From Rhodoblastus sp963828185 (GTDB taxonomy: Bacteria > Pseudomonadota > Alphaproteobacteria > Rhizobiales > Beijerinckiaceae): DNA of 64,000 nt. Position 1 is the stretch's first letter. Every line of letters begins with the position of its first letter. The stretch spans positions 1-64,000 of the forward strand of contig CAWHDV010000008.1 of NCBI GenBank assembly GCA_963828185.1, in the 5' to 3' direction. Below, piece by piece: positions 9,665 through 18,464 of the stretch. The translations under genes were made by a program, and so were the position numbers. The notes under the pieces are model-generated. The model ran no database searches. It was not told the origin of the DNA and saw nothing but the letters and a program-made list of their open reading frames with translations.

Positions 9665-10225
9665 ATGCTCATTTCGTCCGATCCAGTCCTGAACGATCGC
9701 TGCGCCGGCGCCCACTCCGCGCCAAACGCCGCCCCGGAACGCTGGTATGCCGTCTTTGCGCATCCCAATCACGAAGCGGGGGCGCAAATCCATCTGCGCC
9801 AGCAGGGGTTCAAGACTTTTTTGCCGCGCTACGCGAAACATATCCGTCATGCGCGTCAGGCGAAGACGGTGATGGCGCCGCTTTTTCCCCGCTATCTGTT
9901 CGTCGCGCTCGACCTGCGCCGCCATCGCTGGCGCTCGGTCAATGGCACCCGCGGCGTGGTGTCGCTGGTGATGCAGGACGGCTTCCCGGCGCCCGTCGCG
10001 ATCGGCGCCGTGGAGGCCATTTTCGCATCCTGCGATGACGATGACGTGATGCGGCTCGACGATCTCCGGCCGGGACAAAACGTGCGGGTGGTCGACGGTC
10101 CATTCGCCGAACGGATCGGAATTCTGGAACGGCTGACCGGTCCGGAGCGCGTCCGGGTGCTTCTCGGCATGATGCACGGCCAGGTTTCGGTCGAGCTGGC
10201 GCGCTGCGCCGTCGCGCCAGGCTGA
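9665..10225 (+). CDS. NusG/RfaH-like specialised transcription elongation factor
   Basis: 186 aa. It has an N-terminal NGN domain (RWYAVFAHPNHEAGAQIHL, then FPRYLFVALDLRRHRW) and a C-terminal KOW domain (PGQNVRVVDGPFAERIGILERL). Specialised NusG paralogues of this kind are common as the first gene of polysaccharide clusters, where they suppress termination across the long operon. It sits directly in front of the EPS genes. The ATG at 9665 is chosen because upstream residues do not fit the family; the gene could also be regulated by the leader hairpins. Confidence 0.87.
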   Translation: MLISSDPVLNDRCAGAHSAPNAAPERWYAVFAHPNHEAGAQIHLRQQGFKTFLPRYAKHIRHARQAKTVMAPLFPRYLFVALDLRRHRWRSVNGTRGVVSLVMQDGFPAPVAIGAVEAIFASCDDDDVMRLDDLRPGQNVRVVDGPFAERIGILERLTGPERVRVLLGMMHGQVSVELARCAVAPG

Positions 10226-10291
10226 ACCGCGCCGTCCCGTCGCCGCCCAGTCGGCAATGATCGCTTTGGCCACAGTTTCGGAGTTTGCCTG

Positions 10292-12772
10292 ATGGCGAGC
10301 TATTTCATCGACTCCGCCCGCATCGCCGTCGAAAGGTCAATTCGGGGGTTCAGCGTTCCCTCGTCCTTCGACGCCGCCGCGTGGTCGCCTCGCGACGCGA
10401 CGGCTTCGGACCTGACCCGCCCGACGGTCATCATTCTCGGCGTTCGCGGAATTCCCGCGGCGCACGGCGGTTTCGAGACCTTCGCGGAGAAATTCGCCCT
10501 CCACATGGTGGATCGCGGCTGGGACGTCACGGTCTATTGCCAGCGCGAGGCGGCGCCGGGAAGCGGGATGGACGGCCACGTCGAATTCGACCGCTGGCGC
10601 GGCGTGCAGCGCATTTCGATCCATGTCGTCGGCTCGGGACCGCGCTCGACCATTGTCTTCGACTGGCGCAGCATGATGCATGCGCGCACGCAGCCAGGCG
10701 TTCCCCTCGTCCTTGGCTACAATACGGCGTGTTTCCTGCCGCTCCTGGGCATCCAGGGACGTCCGATCGTCACCAATATGGACGGCGTCGAGTGGAAGCG
10801 CGCCAAGTGGTCTCCCCCTGTGAAGGCGTGGTTCATGGTCAATGAACTGATTGCTTGCGCGCTGTCGTCGGAACTGATCGCCGACCATCCGGCGATCGAA
10901 ACGCATCTGCGAAAGCGCTTCGCCGGCGACAAGGTCACGATGATCCCCTACGGCGCCGAACCGATCGATGACGCGGATCCCGGACTGCTGGCGAAATATG
11001 GCCTCGAGCCCGACAAATTCGTCGTTTCGATCGCCCGCGCGGAGCCGGAGAATTCGATCCTGCAAATGGTGCGCGCCTTTTCGCGCCGCCCGCGCGGCTT
11101 CAAGCTGGCCTGCGTCGGACCGCTCGACACCCAGCACAACCGCTATCACCGGCAAGTGCGCGACGCGGCCTCGAACGAGGTGCTTTTCGTCGGCGGAATC
11201 TATGACAAGCCGACTGTCGCCTCCCTGCGTCGGCACGCGCTCGCCTATCTGCACGGCCACACCGTCGGCGGCACCAATCCGTCGCTGGTCGAAGCGCTCG
11301 GCGCCGGTTCGGCGGTCATCGCCCATCGCAACAAATACAATTGGTGGACCGCCGGCGCCGACCAATTCTACTTCTCTTCCGAAGATGAATTCGACGCGGT
11401 GCTGCAACGGCTGGCGGAGGATCCCGAAGCGGTGGCGCAGGCGCGCTTCGCCGCTTCGCGCCAGCATCGCGCCTATTTCACCTGGGACCGCGTGCTAATC
11501 CATTACGAGGCGCTCTGCCGGCGTGCGGCGCAGACCCGGCGCGCCCTGGCCTATCTCGCCATCGCCGCACTGGCGGTGCTCGGTTCGGCGGCGCTGGCGC
11601 CGCGCCCAGCCAGCGCCGATTACCTGCTCGGTCCCGGCGACAAACTGCAAATCGAGGTTTCCGCCTCGCTGATCCAGCACGCGACCGTCGGCGCCGACGG
11701 CCAGATCGCCATACCGCAGCTCGGCGACGTCAAGGTGGCGGGGCTTTCGCTGACGGCGGCGCAGACCCGGCTGCAACAGGCCTATCGCAGCAAGGCCATC
11801 CTCGAAGATCCCGAGGTGCTGGTGGAGGTCGTGGAATACCGCCCGTTCTTCATCGGCGGCGACGTCGCCAAGGGCGGCGCCTATCCCTACCAGCCGGGCA
11901 TCACGGTCCGGCAGGCGATCACGCTGGCGGGCGGCCTCGACATGATCCGTTTCCGCTTCGGCGAAAACCCGTTCATCCGCGCCGCCGACCTGCGCAACGA
12001 ATACGAGACGCTGGCGCTCGAACGGCTGAAGCTGGAACTGAAGCAGCGGCGCGTCAGGGCGGAGCTCGACGACGCGGCGAAAGTCGATTTCAGCGACCTC
12101 GGCCCTTCCACCGTGCCCGCCTCGACGGTCAAGGAAGTCGTAAGCCTCGAACGTGATCGGTTCCAGCAGGACCGGGACGCCTACAACCGGGATACGACGA
12201 CGCTGAAGGCGGCGGCGAAGGAGGCGCAGGCCAACATGAATGCGCTCGCCGCGCAGGGCGAGGCGGAAAGCGCAGCGTCGCAGCAGGAAGAACGCAACGC
12301 GGCGACGATGCGCGGCTATGTCGAGCGCGGGGTGTCGCCGACGGTGCGCCTCACGGAAACATTGCGCGACGCGGCCAACGCCAAGAGCCGCTATCTCGCG
12401 ACGCAATCGCAGGCCTCCCTCGCCAAGCGCGCTCTCGACGACGCGCAGCGGCAACTTGCGCGCAGCGAGGACGCGCGCCGCGCCTCCTTGCTGTCCGAAG
12501 CGCAGGACGCGGCGCTGGCGCTGGAAAAAATCAATTCGCAATTCAAGGCTTCGGCCGAAAAATTCGCCGTGATCGGCGGGGCGCGGTCGGCGCTCTACGC
12601 CCGGCCGGGCGACGAGGCGGAAGTCACGATCTACCGCCGCAAGGATAATCGCGTCGAACAGCTCGTCGTGACCGAAGACGCGGAAATCACGCCCGGCGAC
12701 GACGTCGAGATCAACCTGCGGCCGCAACGACTGCTCGGGCTTGCCGCCGACAAGAAGCCGGCCGCGCGCTGA
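10292..12772 (+). CDS. Fusion: GT4/DUF1972 glycosyltransferase + polysaccharide export (Wza/ExoF-like) protein
   Basis: 826 aa in one unbroken frame. Residues ~45-405 form a retaining glycosyltransferase (VRGIPAAHGGFETFAEKF at the N-terminus; GGTNPSLVEALGAGSAV near the nucleotide site). Residues ~415-438 read like a signal peptide or membrane anchor (RRALAYLAIAALAVLGSAAL, ending ASA). From Asp443 comes a polysaccharide export domain (DYLLGPGDKLQIEV), an SLBB-like motif (ITVRQAITLAGG) and a long Gln/Ala-rich coiled coil (~565-760), as in ExoF-type exporters. The two parts are normally separate proteins, one cytoplasmic and one exported. An in-frame GTG at codon 401 could allow internal initiation. 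Confidence 0.85.
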   Translation: MASYFIDSARIAVERSIRGFSVPSSFDAAAWSPRDATASDLTRPTVIILGVRGIPAAHGGFETFAEKFALHMVDRGWDVTVYCQREAAPGSGMDGHVEFDRWRGVQRISIHVVGSGPRSTIVFDWRSMMHARTQPGVPLVLGYNTACFLPLLGIQGRPIVTNMDGVEWKRAKWSPPVKAWFMVNELIACALSSELIADHPAIETHLRKRFAGDKVTMIPYGAEPIDDADPGLLAKYGLEPDKFVVSIARAEPENSILQMVRAFSRRPRGFKLACVGPLDTQHNRYHRQVRDAASNEVLFVGGIYDKPTVASLRRHALAYLHGHTVGGTNPSLVEALGAGSAVIAHRNKYNWWTAGADQFYFSSEDEFDAVLQRLAEDPEAVAQARFAASRQHRAYFTWDRVLIHYEALCRRAAQTRRALAYLAIAALAVLGSAALAPRPASADYLLGPGDKLQIEVSASLIQHATVGADGQIAIPQLGDVKVAGLSLTAAQTRLQQAYRSKAILEDPEVLVEVVEYRPFFIGGDVAKGGAYPYQPGITVRQAITLAGGLDMIRFRFGENPFIRAADLRNEYETLALERLKLELKQRRVRAELDDAAKVDFSDLGPSTVPASTVKEVVSLERDRFQQDRDAYNRDTTTLKAAAKEAQANMNALAAQGEAESAASQQEERNAATMRGYVERGVSPTVRLTETLRDAANAKSRYLATQSQASLAKRALDDAQRQLARSEDARRASLLSEAQDAALALEKINSQFKASAEKFAVIGGARSALYARPGDEAEVTIYRRKDNRVEQLVVTEDAEITPGDDVEINLRPQRLLGLAADKKPAAR

Positions 12773-12788
12773 GCCGGGACGCCAACTC

Positions 12789-13967
12789 ATGCAAATCCTC
12801 TGTGTGCATCAAGGCTTCGAGCTCTACGGATCGGACCGTTGCTTCGCCAACTCCGTCCAGGCGATCCGCAAGCTCTACCCTGCGGCGCGCATAAACGTCG
12901 TCATTCCGCGCGATGGCCCGCTCGCCGCATTGATCCGTCCCTTCGTCGACGAATTGCGCGTGGCGCCGCTGTGGGTCGTTCGCAAGCGCGGCCTCGGCCG
13001 GAAGCTGGCCTCCGCCGCCGTCACCTTTCCGCTTGCCTTCGCCCGCGCCGTCGCCGGCTTCCGCGCCAACGATCTCGTTTACATCAACACCGTGACGGTG
13101 CTGGATTACCTGCTCGCCGCCGCCTTTTTCCGCCGCAAGGCGCTGCTGCACGTGCACGAGGCGCCAGGCGGGCTCATCGGCGCCGGCTTTGGCGCCCTGG
13201 TGCGCGCGGTCGGAGCGCCGACCATCTTCAATTCGCAGGCGACGCGTCGCGCGTACAATCCAGGCGAACGCATGCCCGCCTTCGTGCTGCACAATGGCGT
13301 GCGGGGACCGGATCAAATCACGCCCTGCGATTATGACGGGACGCGGCGGCTGCGCCTGCTGATGATTGGACGGTTGAGCCAGGCCAAGGGACAGGATTTG
13401 CTGGTCGAGGCCTGCGGCCTGCTGCCGGCCGCCATCCTCGACCGGATCGAGGTGAAAATCGTCGGCGGCTCGTTCGGCGGCCCGCCGGGCGGCTTGTCCA
13501 CGCTGGAGCAGGACTTGCGCCGCCATGCGCGAAGTCTCGAGGGGGGGCTGATCAGCTTCGCGCCTTTCGACGAGGACCCGGGCGCGCTTTACGAGTGGTG
13601 CGACCTCGCCGTTGTTCCGTCCCGCGTGCGCGAAGGGTTTGGCCGCATTCCCGTCGAGGCCATGGCGCATGGGCGCGCCTCGATCGTTGCGGCGCATGGC
13701 GGCTTGCCGGAAATCGTCGCCCATGAGGAAACCGGCTGGCATTTCAAGCCTGGCTGCGCACAGGACCTGAGCGCGGCGATTGTTCGGGCGGCGCTAGCTC
13801 CGGACGAGGTGCGGCGTTTCGGCGAAGCCGGACGCCGCCGGTTCGAGCAATCCTTCACCGCCGCGCAGATCGAACGCGGCATGCAATCGATCGTCCGCCA
13901 GCGGACGGGCGGCCCCAACGCGAGGGAAACACCATGTCCTATGCGAAAGCCACAGCCGCTTCCCTGA
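12789..13967 (+). CDS. Glycosyltransferase family 4
   Basis: 392 aa with a GT-B fold. The N-terminal Rossmann half starts MQILCVHQGFELYGSDR; the C-terminal half has MIGRLSQAKGQDLLVEAC and the EX7E-like nucleotide-sugar site in REGFGRIPVEAMAHGRASIV. It probably adds one sugar of the exopolysaccharide repeat unit on the cytoplasmic face; donor and acceptor cannot be told. It follows the fusion gene by 16 bp, and its 3' end overlaps the next gene by 34 bp in another frame, which indicates tight operon structure. Confidence 0.9.
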   Translation: MQILCVHQGFELYGSDRCFANSVQAIRKLYPAARINVVIPRDGPLAALIRPFVDELRVAPLWVVRKRGLGRKLASAAVTFPLAFARAVAGFRANDLVYINTVTVLDYLLAAAFFRRKALLHVHEAPGGLIGAGFGALVRAVGAPTIFNSQATRRAYNPGERMPAFVLHNGVRGPDQITPCDYDGTRRLRLLMIGRLSQAKGQDLLVEACGLLPAAILDRIEVKIVGGSFGGPPGGLSTLEQDLRRHARSLEGGLISFAPFDEDPGALYEWCDLAVVPSRVREGFGRIPVEAMAHGRASIVAAHGGLPEIVAHEETGWHFKPGCAQDLSAAIVRAALAPDEVRRFGEAGRRRFEQSFTAAQIERGMQSIVRQRTGGPNARETPCPMRKPQPLP

Positions 13968-15655
13968 CGGGCCGTCCCTACGGGACGCGGGAGGAGGCGG
14001 ACGACGGCGTCGACCTCAGGGAAGTCGTGGCCATTCTCAAGCGGCGCCGCAAGATCATCTGGGCGACGACCGTCGTCCTTTTTATGGCGGCCGCCGCCTA
14101 TGTCGCTTTCACGCCCTCGCTCTATACCGCCAGCGTGCAGATCCTGTTCGATCCGCGCGCGCAAAAGGCGCTGGACGGCGATCTCGCGCAGGAAGGCCTT
14201 TCGCCTGAAGGCGTCAACGCCATGATCGACAGCCAGCTGAGCATCCTGCAATCGGAAAGCGTGCTGCGTCGCGTCGTCGTCAGCGAAAGGCTCGGCGAGG
14301 ACCCGGAATTCGGACGCTTGGGGATGCTCTCCCGCGCGTGGCGTTCGATCGCCACGCAATTCGGGGCCGCCCCGGACAACGAGGCCAGCGCGGAGTTGCG
14401 CGCCTTGCGCAAGCTGCGCCGCCATGTCGGCGCCAAGCGCGCCGACAAGACTTTCATCCTCGAAGTTTACGTTTCATCGACAGACAAGGAAAAAGTGGCG
14501 GGCCTCGCCGACGCCGTCGCCTTCGCCTATCTGGTGGATCAGTCGGCGTCCCGCGCCGAGGTCGCGCGCAATGCGGCCTCGGCGCTGAGCGCTCGCCTCG
14601 GCGACCTGCGCGGCGATGTGCGGCGCGCGGAACACGCCATCGAACAGTACAAGTTCCAGCACAACATCATCACCCTGCCGGGGAACGCCCATAGCGTCGT
14701 CGACAGCGAGGCCATGATCGGCTTGCGCGAACTCGAGCGCAATCTCAATTCCAGCCGCGATGTCTACCAGAGCTTCCTGACCCACGCGCGGCAGGCGAGC
14801 GAGCAAGCCAACATGAGCCGGGTGAACGCCCGCATCATCTCGCACGCCGAACAGCCGATCGGCAGCAGCTGGCCGCCGCGCGGCCTGCTGCTCGTCCTCT
14901 CCCTGTTCGGCGGCCTCGGCCTGGGCTCGAGCCTCGCCCTGGCGCGCGACCATTTCGACAATCGCATCTACACCAAGCGGCAGATCGAGGAGGCGTCGCC
15001 GTTCCCGGTGCTCGCCGTCGTTCCCCGCTATCTGCCGATTCCGCTCGACCTGCCGCGCGAGGCTGAGCGCGCCTTCTTCCGGCTGCGCAACTCGATCCGC
15101 TTCAACCAGGCCGGCCGGCCGAACAAGATCATCATGGTGACATCGAACGGCTCCGGCGAGGGAAAAAGCTCGGTCGCCTCGACGCTGGCCGCAGCGGCGG
15201 CGGCCGAGGGAGAGCGCGTCCTGCTGCTCGAGGGACAATATTGCTCGCGCGCCATCTCGCGGCGGCCAAAGGCGTCGATGGAGCTGGAGGCGTCCCGCAC
15301 GGATTCGGGCGTCTCCGTGCCGGCAATCGTCGCCCCGCCCGGCGCCGAGCTGCAGACCGAGGTCGTTCCCGATTTCGCGCTTCCCGCCATCGAGAGCGTG
15401 CGCGAAGCCCGCGCGCATTTCGAAGTGATGGACAAGCTGGCGTCCGACAAGCACAAATTCGACCTGATCATCCTCGACTGCGGCTCGGTGACCAGTGAGC
15501 GGCTCGCCCGCCATCTCGCGCATGTCGCCGACGCGATCGTCGTCGTGGCGCGCGCGGGCCGCACCAGCCTTGAAGACATAGCGGAAGTCGCCGACAGCCT
15601 CGGCGTCGTCGCGGAGCGCATCGGCGGCGTCGTCCTCAACGAATCGCGCGGTTGA
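13934..15655 (+). CDS. Wzz/ExoP-like chain-length protein with degenerate BY-kinase domain
   Basis: 573 aa. A Wzz domain is bounded by membrane segments at ~40-58 and ~315-337, with periplasmic coiled coil between. The C-terminal cytoplasmic half resembles bacterial tyrosine kinases: Walker A SNGSGEGKSS at ~404-413 is intact. The Walker A' strand reads VLLLEGQY without the usual Asp, Walker B reads LIILDCGSV, and no C-terminal tyrosine cluster is present. It probably sets polymer length and contacts the exporter, with doubtful kinase activity. GAGGGA precedes the ATG. Confidence 0.88.
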   Translation: MSYAKATAASLTGRPYGTREEADDGVDLREVVAILKRRRKIIWATTVVLFMAAAAYVAFTPSLYTASVQILFDPRAQKALDGDLAQEGLSPEGVNAMIDSQLSILQSESVLRRVVVSERLGEDPEFGRLGMLSRAWRSIATQFGAAPDNEASAELRALRKLRRHVGAKRADKTFILEVYVSSTDKEKVAGLADAVAFAYLVDQSASRAEVARNAASALSARLGDLRGDVRRAEHAIEQYKFQHNIITLPGNAHSVVDSEAMIGLRELERNLNSSRDVYQSFLTHARQASEQANMSRVNARIISHAEQPIGSSWPPRGLLLVLSLFGGLGLGSSLALARDHFDNRIYTKRQIEEASPFPVLAVVPRYLPIPLDLPREAERAFFRLRNSIRFNQAGRPNKIIMVTSNGSGEGKSSVASTLAAAAAAEGERVLLLEGQYCSRAISRRPKASMELEASRTDSGVSVPAIVAPPGAELQTEVVPDFALPAIESVREARAHFEVMDKLASDKHKFDLIILDCGSVTSERLARHLAHVADAIVVVARAGRTSLEDIAEVADSLGVVAERIGGVVLNESRG

Positions 15656-15680
15656 AAACGCGGGCGCCCGAGGGAGCGAA

Positions 15681-16982
15681 ATGACCGTAATCGCGACTAG
15701 ATACGCGACGACCGGCTTCGCGCGCGCCGCATGGCGGCCAGCGCGGCGTTCGCGCGCGACGACAACCCTGCGCAGGCTCATCGGCAAGCTGTTCTATCTC
15801 GACGTCGCCATCCTCTTCATCGCTTCGGGCGGCATGCTCTGGTTGGCGGGGGTCAATTACGACGGCCTCACCGGATCGATGGTCTCCAAGATCCACCCGG
15901 CGACCTATCTCGCCGCCTTCTGCTTCCTGTTGCTGCTTTTCACCCGCCGCAATCCGGTCGCGGTCGTGGCGACGGTCGCCTCGCGCCAGCCCGGCGTCAT
16001 GACCATGCTAGTCGCCTTCGCCGGCGTCATGACGTTTGTCGTCGTCGGCCACAGGCCCGGTCAGGCCGGACTCGTCGACACATTCTGGCTCCCCGCCGTG
16101 CTGGCGATCATCTCGGCGCAGGCGAGCGGCCGCGACAAGTCGCGCGTCGAGGTCCTGCTGCACGTGATCCTGACGGTCAACGCCGTCATGACGCTCACGG
16201 AATTCTTTCTCCACACGGAGTTCTTTCCTTTCCGCCTCGACGGCGAACTGATGGTCGAAAGCCGGCCCTGCGGGCTGCAGGGCCACCCCCTGGTCAACGC
16301 GCTCATCACCGGCCTCTACGCGACGATCCTGCTGAACGGCGGCGGCCGCGCCTTGCCGAGGCCGCTGCGATCGCCGCTGATCCTGCTGCAGCTGGTGGCG
16401 CTCGTCGCCAGCGGCGGCCGCACGGCCCTGACGCTGATGGCCCCCGTCGCCGGCTATGTGTTGCTTCGGCGCCTGCTGGGGATTTTGCTCGGCGCGCGCA
16501 TGTCGCGGTCGCTCGTCGTCGCCGCTTTTGCTGCGCCTGTCATCATGGGCGCCGCCATCGTGGCGCTGGCCAACGCCGGGTTCTTCGACGTCATGGCGCA
16601 GAGGTTCAACGACGACGGCGGCAGCGCGGAGACGCGCGTGCAAATGTTCGAAATCTTTTCCTACATTCCCCTGCGCGAATTGCTGCTCGCGCCCGATGTC
16701 GAAAAGATCGACGGCTTGCGCCACGCCATGGGACTGGCGCTCGGCATCGAGAATCCGATCGTCCGCTTCCTCCTGTACCAAGGCGCGATCGCCACGCTGG
16801 CGCTGCTGATCGGCGTGACCGCCTTGCTGCGCGATGTGGTTCGCTCCGTGCGCGGCGCCGTCGCAGCCCCGCTGATCTATTATCTCGTTTTGCTCAATTC
16901 GTTCGAAAGCATCGGGTCGAAATCGACCCTGCTGGCCAAGTTCGTGATCCTCATGGTGGTGATGTACCGCCGCGAAGACTGA
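15681..16982 (+). CDS. O-antigen polymerase-like (Wzy/VpsF-type) membrane protein
   Basis: 433 aa with about ten to eleven membrane helices and a larger periplasmic stretch. Motifs typical of Wzy/O-antigen ligase families are visible: CGLQGHPLVNALITG and SGGRTALTLMAPVAG. In a Wzx/Wzy pathway it polymerises repeat units on the periplasmic side. Its place between the chain-length protein and the priming transferase supports this. GAGGGAGCGAA precedes the ATG. Substrate specificity cannot be read from sequence. Confidence 0.82.
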   Translation: MTVIATRYATTGFARAAWRPARRSRATTTLRRLIGKLFYLDVAILFIASGGMLWLAGVNYDGLTGSMVSKIHPATYLAAFCFLLLLFTRRNPVAVVATVASRQPGVMTMLVAFAGVMTFVVVGHRPGQAGLVDTFWLPAVLAIISAQASGRDKSRVEVLLHVILTVNAVMTLTEFFLHTEFFPFRLDGELMVESRPCGLQGHPLVNALITGLYATILLNGGGRALPRPLRSPLILLQLVALVASGGRTALTLMAPVAGYVLLRRLLGILLGARMSRSLVVAAFAAPVIMGAAIVALANAGFFDVMAQRFNDDGGSAETRVQMFEIFSYIPLRELLLAPDVEKIDGLRHAMGLALGIENPIVRFLLYQGAIATLALLIGVTALLRDVVRSVRGAVAAPLIYYLVLLNSFESIGSKSTLLAKFVILMVVMYRRED

Positions 16983-17029
16983 ACCCGAGACGAGCCCGAA
17001 TTGCCTCCTGACCCCGAGGGAGTGGATCC

Positions 17030-18451
17030 ATGACCGTGGCAGAATCCCTGACGAGCGCCGAAGTCGCTTCGCGTCCGCGCGGCCTGGCGATCGATTACGA
17101 AATGGTCGGCCCCACGGTCACGGCGCTCGACTGCATTTTCCTGATCGCGGTCGGCCCCCTTGTCGCGACGACGGCCTATTCCTGGCTGGTCGGGGCGCGC
17201 AGCGAGCATTTATGGCAATCCGTCGCCGTATCCTTCCTGCTCTGCGCCGTGATCGTGCCGCTGTTCGCGCTGCGCGGCGCCTACGATCCGGCCACGCTCG
17301 GCAATTTCGGGCGCCAGCTCAAGACGATCGTGCTGGTCTGCGCGCTGACTTTCGCGCTGGTGGGTTTCGCCGCGACGCAACTGGGCGTCACGCCGCAGGT
17401 CACGCGCTGCGTCGCCGCCAACTTCGCCAGCGTCTTCGCGCTTTTGCTGCTGCATCATCTCTGGTGGTCGCTGCGGCTGCGCCGGGGCCTGAAAAGCGCC
17501 GGCGTGCGTCCGTGCGAAATCGCGCTGATCACCGTCGATGGACGCGTCAACATCCGGCAGCGCCGGCGCCTCGAGGCGCTGGGCTACGACATTCGCGTCC
17601 AAATAGGCCTCGCCGGCCGGCCGGGCGGCGCCAGCTTGCGCGCGCGGGCCGCCGCGGCCCTGCGCGGCGCCGAGATCGACGAGATCATCCTCGCCGTTCC
17701 CTTCGAAAAGCTCGATCCCTCGCTCATCCAGCAACTCGGCACGACGCCCTTTCCCATCCACATCCTGCCCGATGACCGGCTGGCCGACGTCGTCGCGCGG
17801 CCATTCCGCAGCGATGGATCGCCGGTTCTTTTCAAGGTCCGCTCCGGTCCGCTCTCTGGCGGCGAGCGGCGGGCGAAGCGGCTCATCGACATCATGGCGG
17901 CGCTCGCCGGCCTGGCCCTGGCCTCGCCGCTGCTGCTGCTCGTGGCCGTCGCCATCGCGCTCGAATCGCCGGGACCGATCCTGTTCTGGCAGACGCGGCT
18001 CGGCTTCAACGGCGTGCCGTTCAGGATCTGCAAGTTCAGGAGCATGACGGTCGCCGAGGACGGCCCGGATGTCCAGGCGGCGAAGCGCAACGACGCCCGC
18101 GTCACCCGCGTCGGCCGCATCATCCGGCGCCTGAGCCTCGACGAAGTGCCGCAACTGATCAATGTGCTGCGCGGCGAAATGTCGCTCGTCGGGCCGCGGC
18201 CGCATGCGCTTGCGCACGACGAGGCCTATGGCCGCACCGTCGCCGACTACGCCAACCGGCAGCATGTCAAGCCGGGCCTCACCGGATGGGCGCAGATCAA
18301 CGGCCATCGCGGCGAGATCCACAGCTCGGCGGAAATGGCGTGCCGGCTGGAATATGACCTCTGGTACATCCGCAACTGGCGCATGGCGCTCGATCTCAAG
18401 ATCATCATGCTGACCGCCGGCGCGCTCATCTTCACCGACAAAGCCTATTGA
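17030..18451 (+). CDS. Polyprenyl-phosphate glycosyl-1-phosphate transferase (EPS priming enzyme)
   Basis: 473 aa. Four N-terminal membrane helices and a CoA-binding-like middle domain precede the bacterial sugar transferase domain (from ~285): KRLIDIMAALAGLALASPLL, the catalytic region KFRSM, then SLDEVPQLINVLRGEMSLVG with PRP, and VKPGLTGWAQINGHRGE. It transfers a hexose-1-phosphate to undecaprenyl phosphate, the first step of repeat-unit assembly. By family habit the sugar is often glucose or galactose; this is not decided here. Confidence 0.93.
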   Translation: MTVAESLTSAEVASRPRGLAIDYEMVGPTVTALDCIFLIAVGPLVATTAYSWLVGARSEHLWQSVAVSFLLCAVIVPLFALRGAYDPATLGNFGRQLKTIVLVCALTFALVGFAATQLGVTPQVTRCVAANFASVFALLLLHHLWWSLRLRRGLKSAGVRPCEIALITVDGRVNIRQRRRLEALGYDIRVQIGLAGRPGGASLRARAAAALRGAEIDEIILAVPFEKLDPSLIQQLGTTPFPIHILPDDRLADVVARPFRSDGSPVLFKVRSGPLSGGERRAKRLIDIMAALAGLALASPLLLLVAVAIALESPGPILFWQTRLGFNGVPFRICKFRSMTVAEDGPDVQAAKRNDARVTRVGRIIRRLSLDEVPQLINVLRGEMSLVGPRPHALAHDEAYGRTVADYANRQHVKPGLTGWAQINGHRGEIHSSAEMACRLEYDLWYIRNWRMALDLKIIMLTAGALIFTDKAY

Positions 18452-18464
18452 GGAGAAGCAGGCC

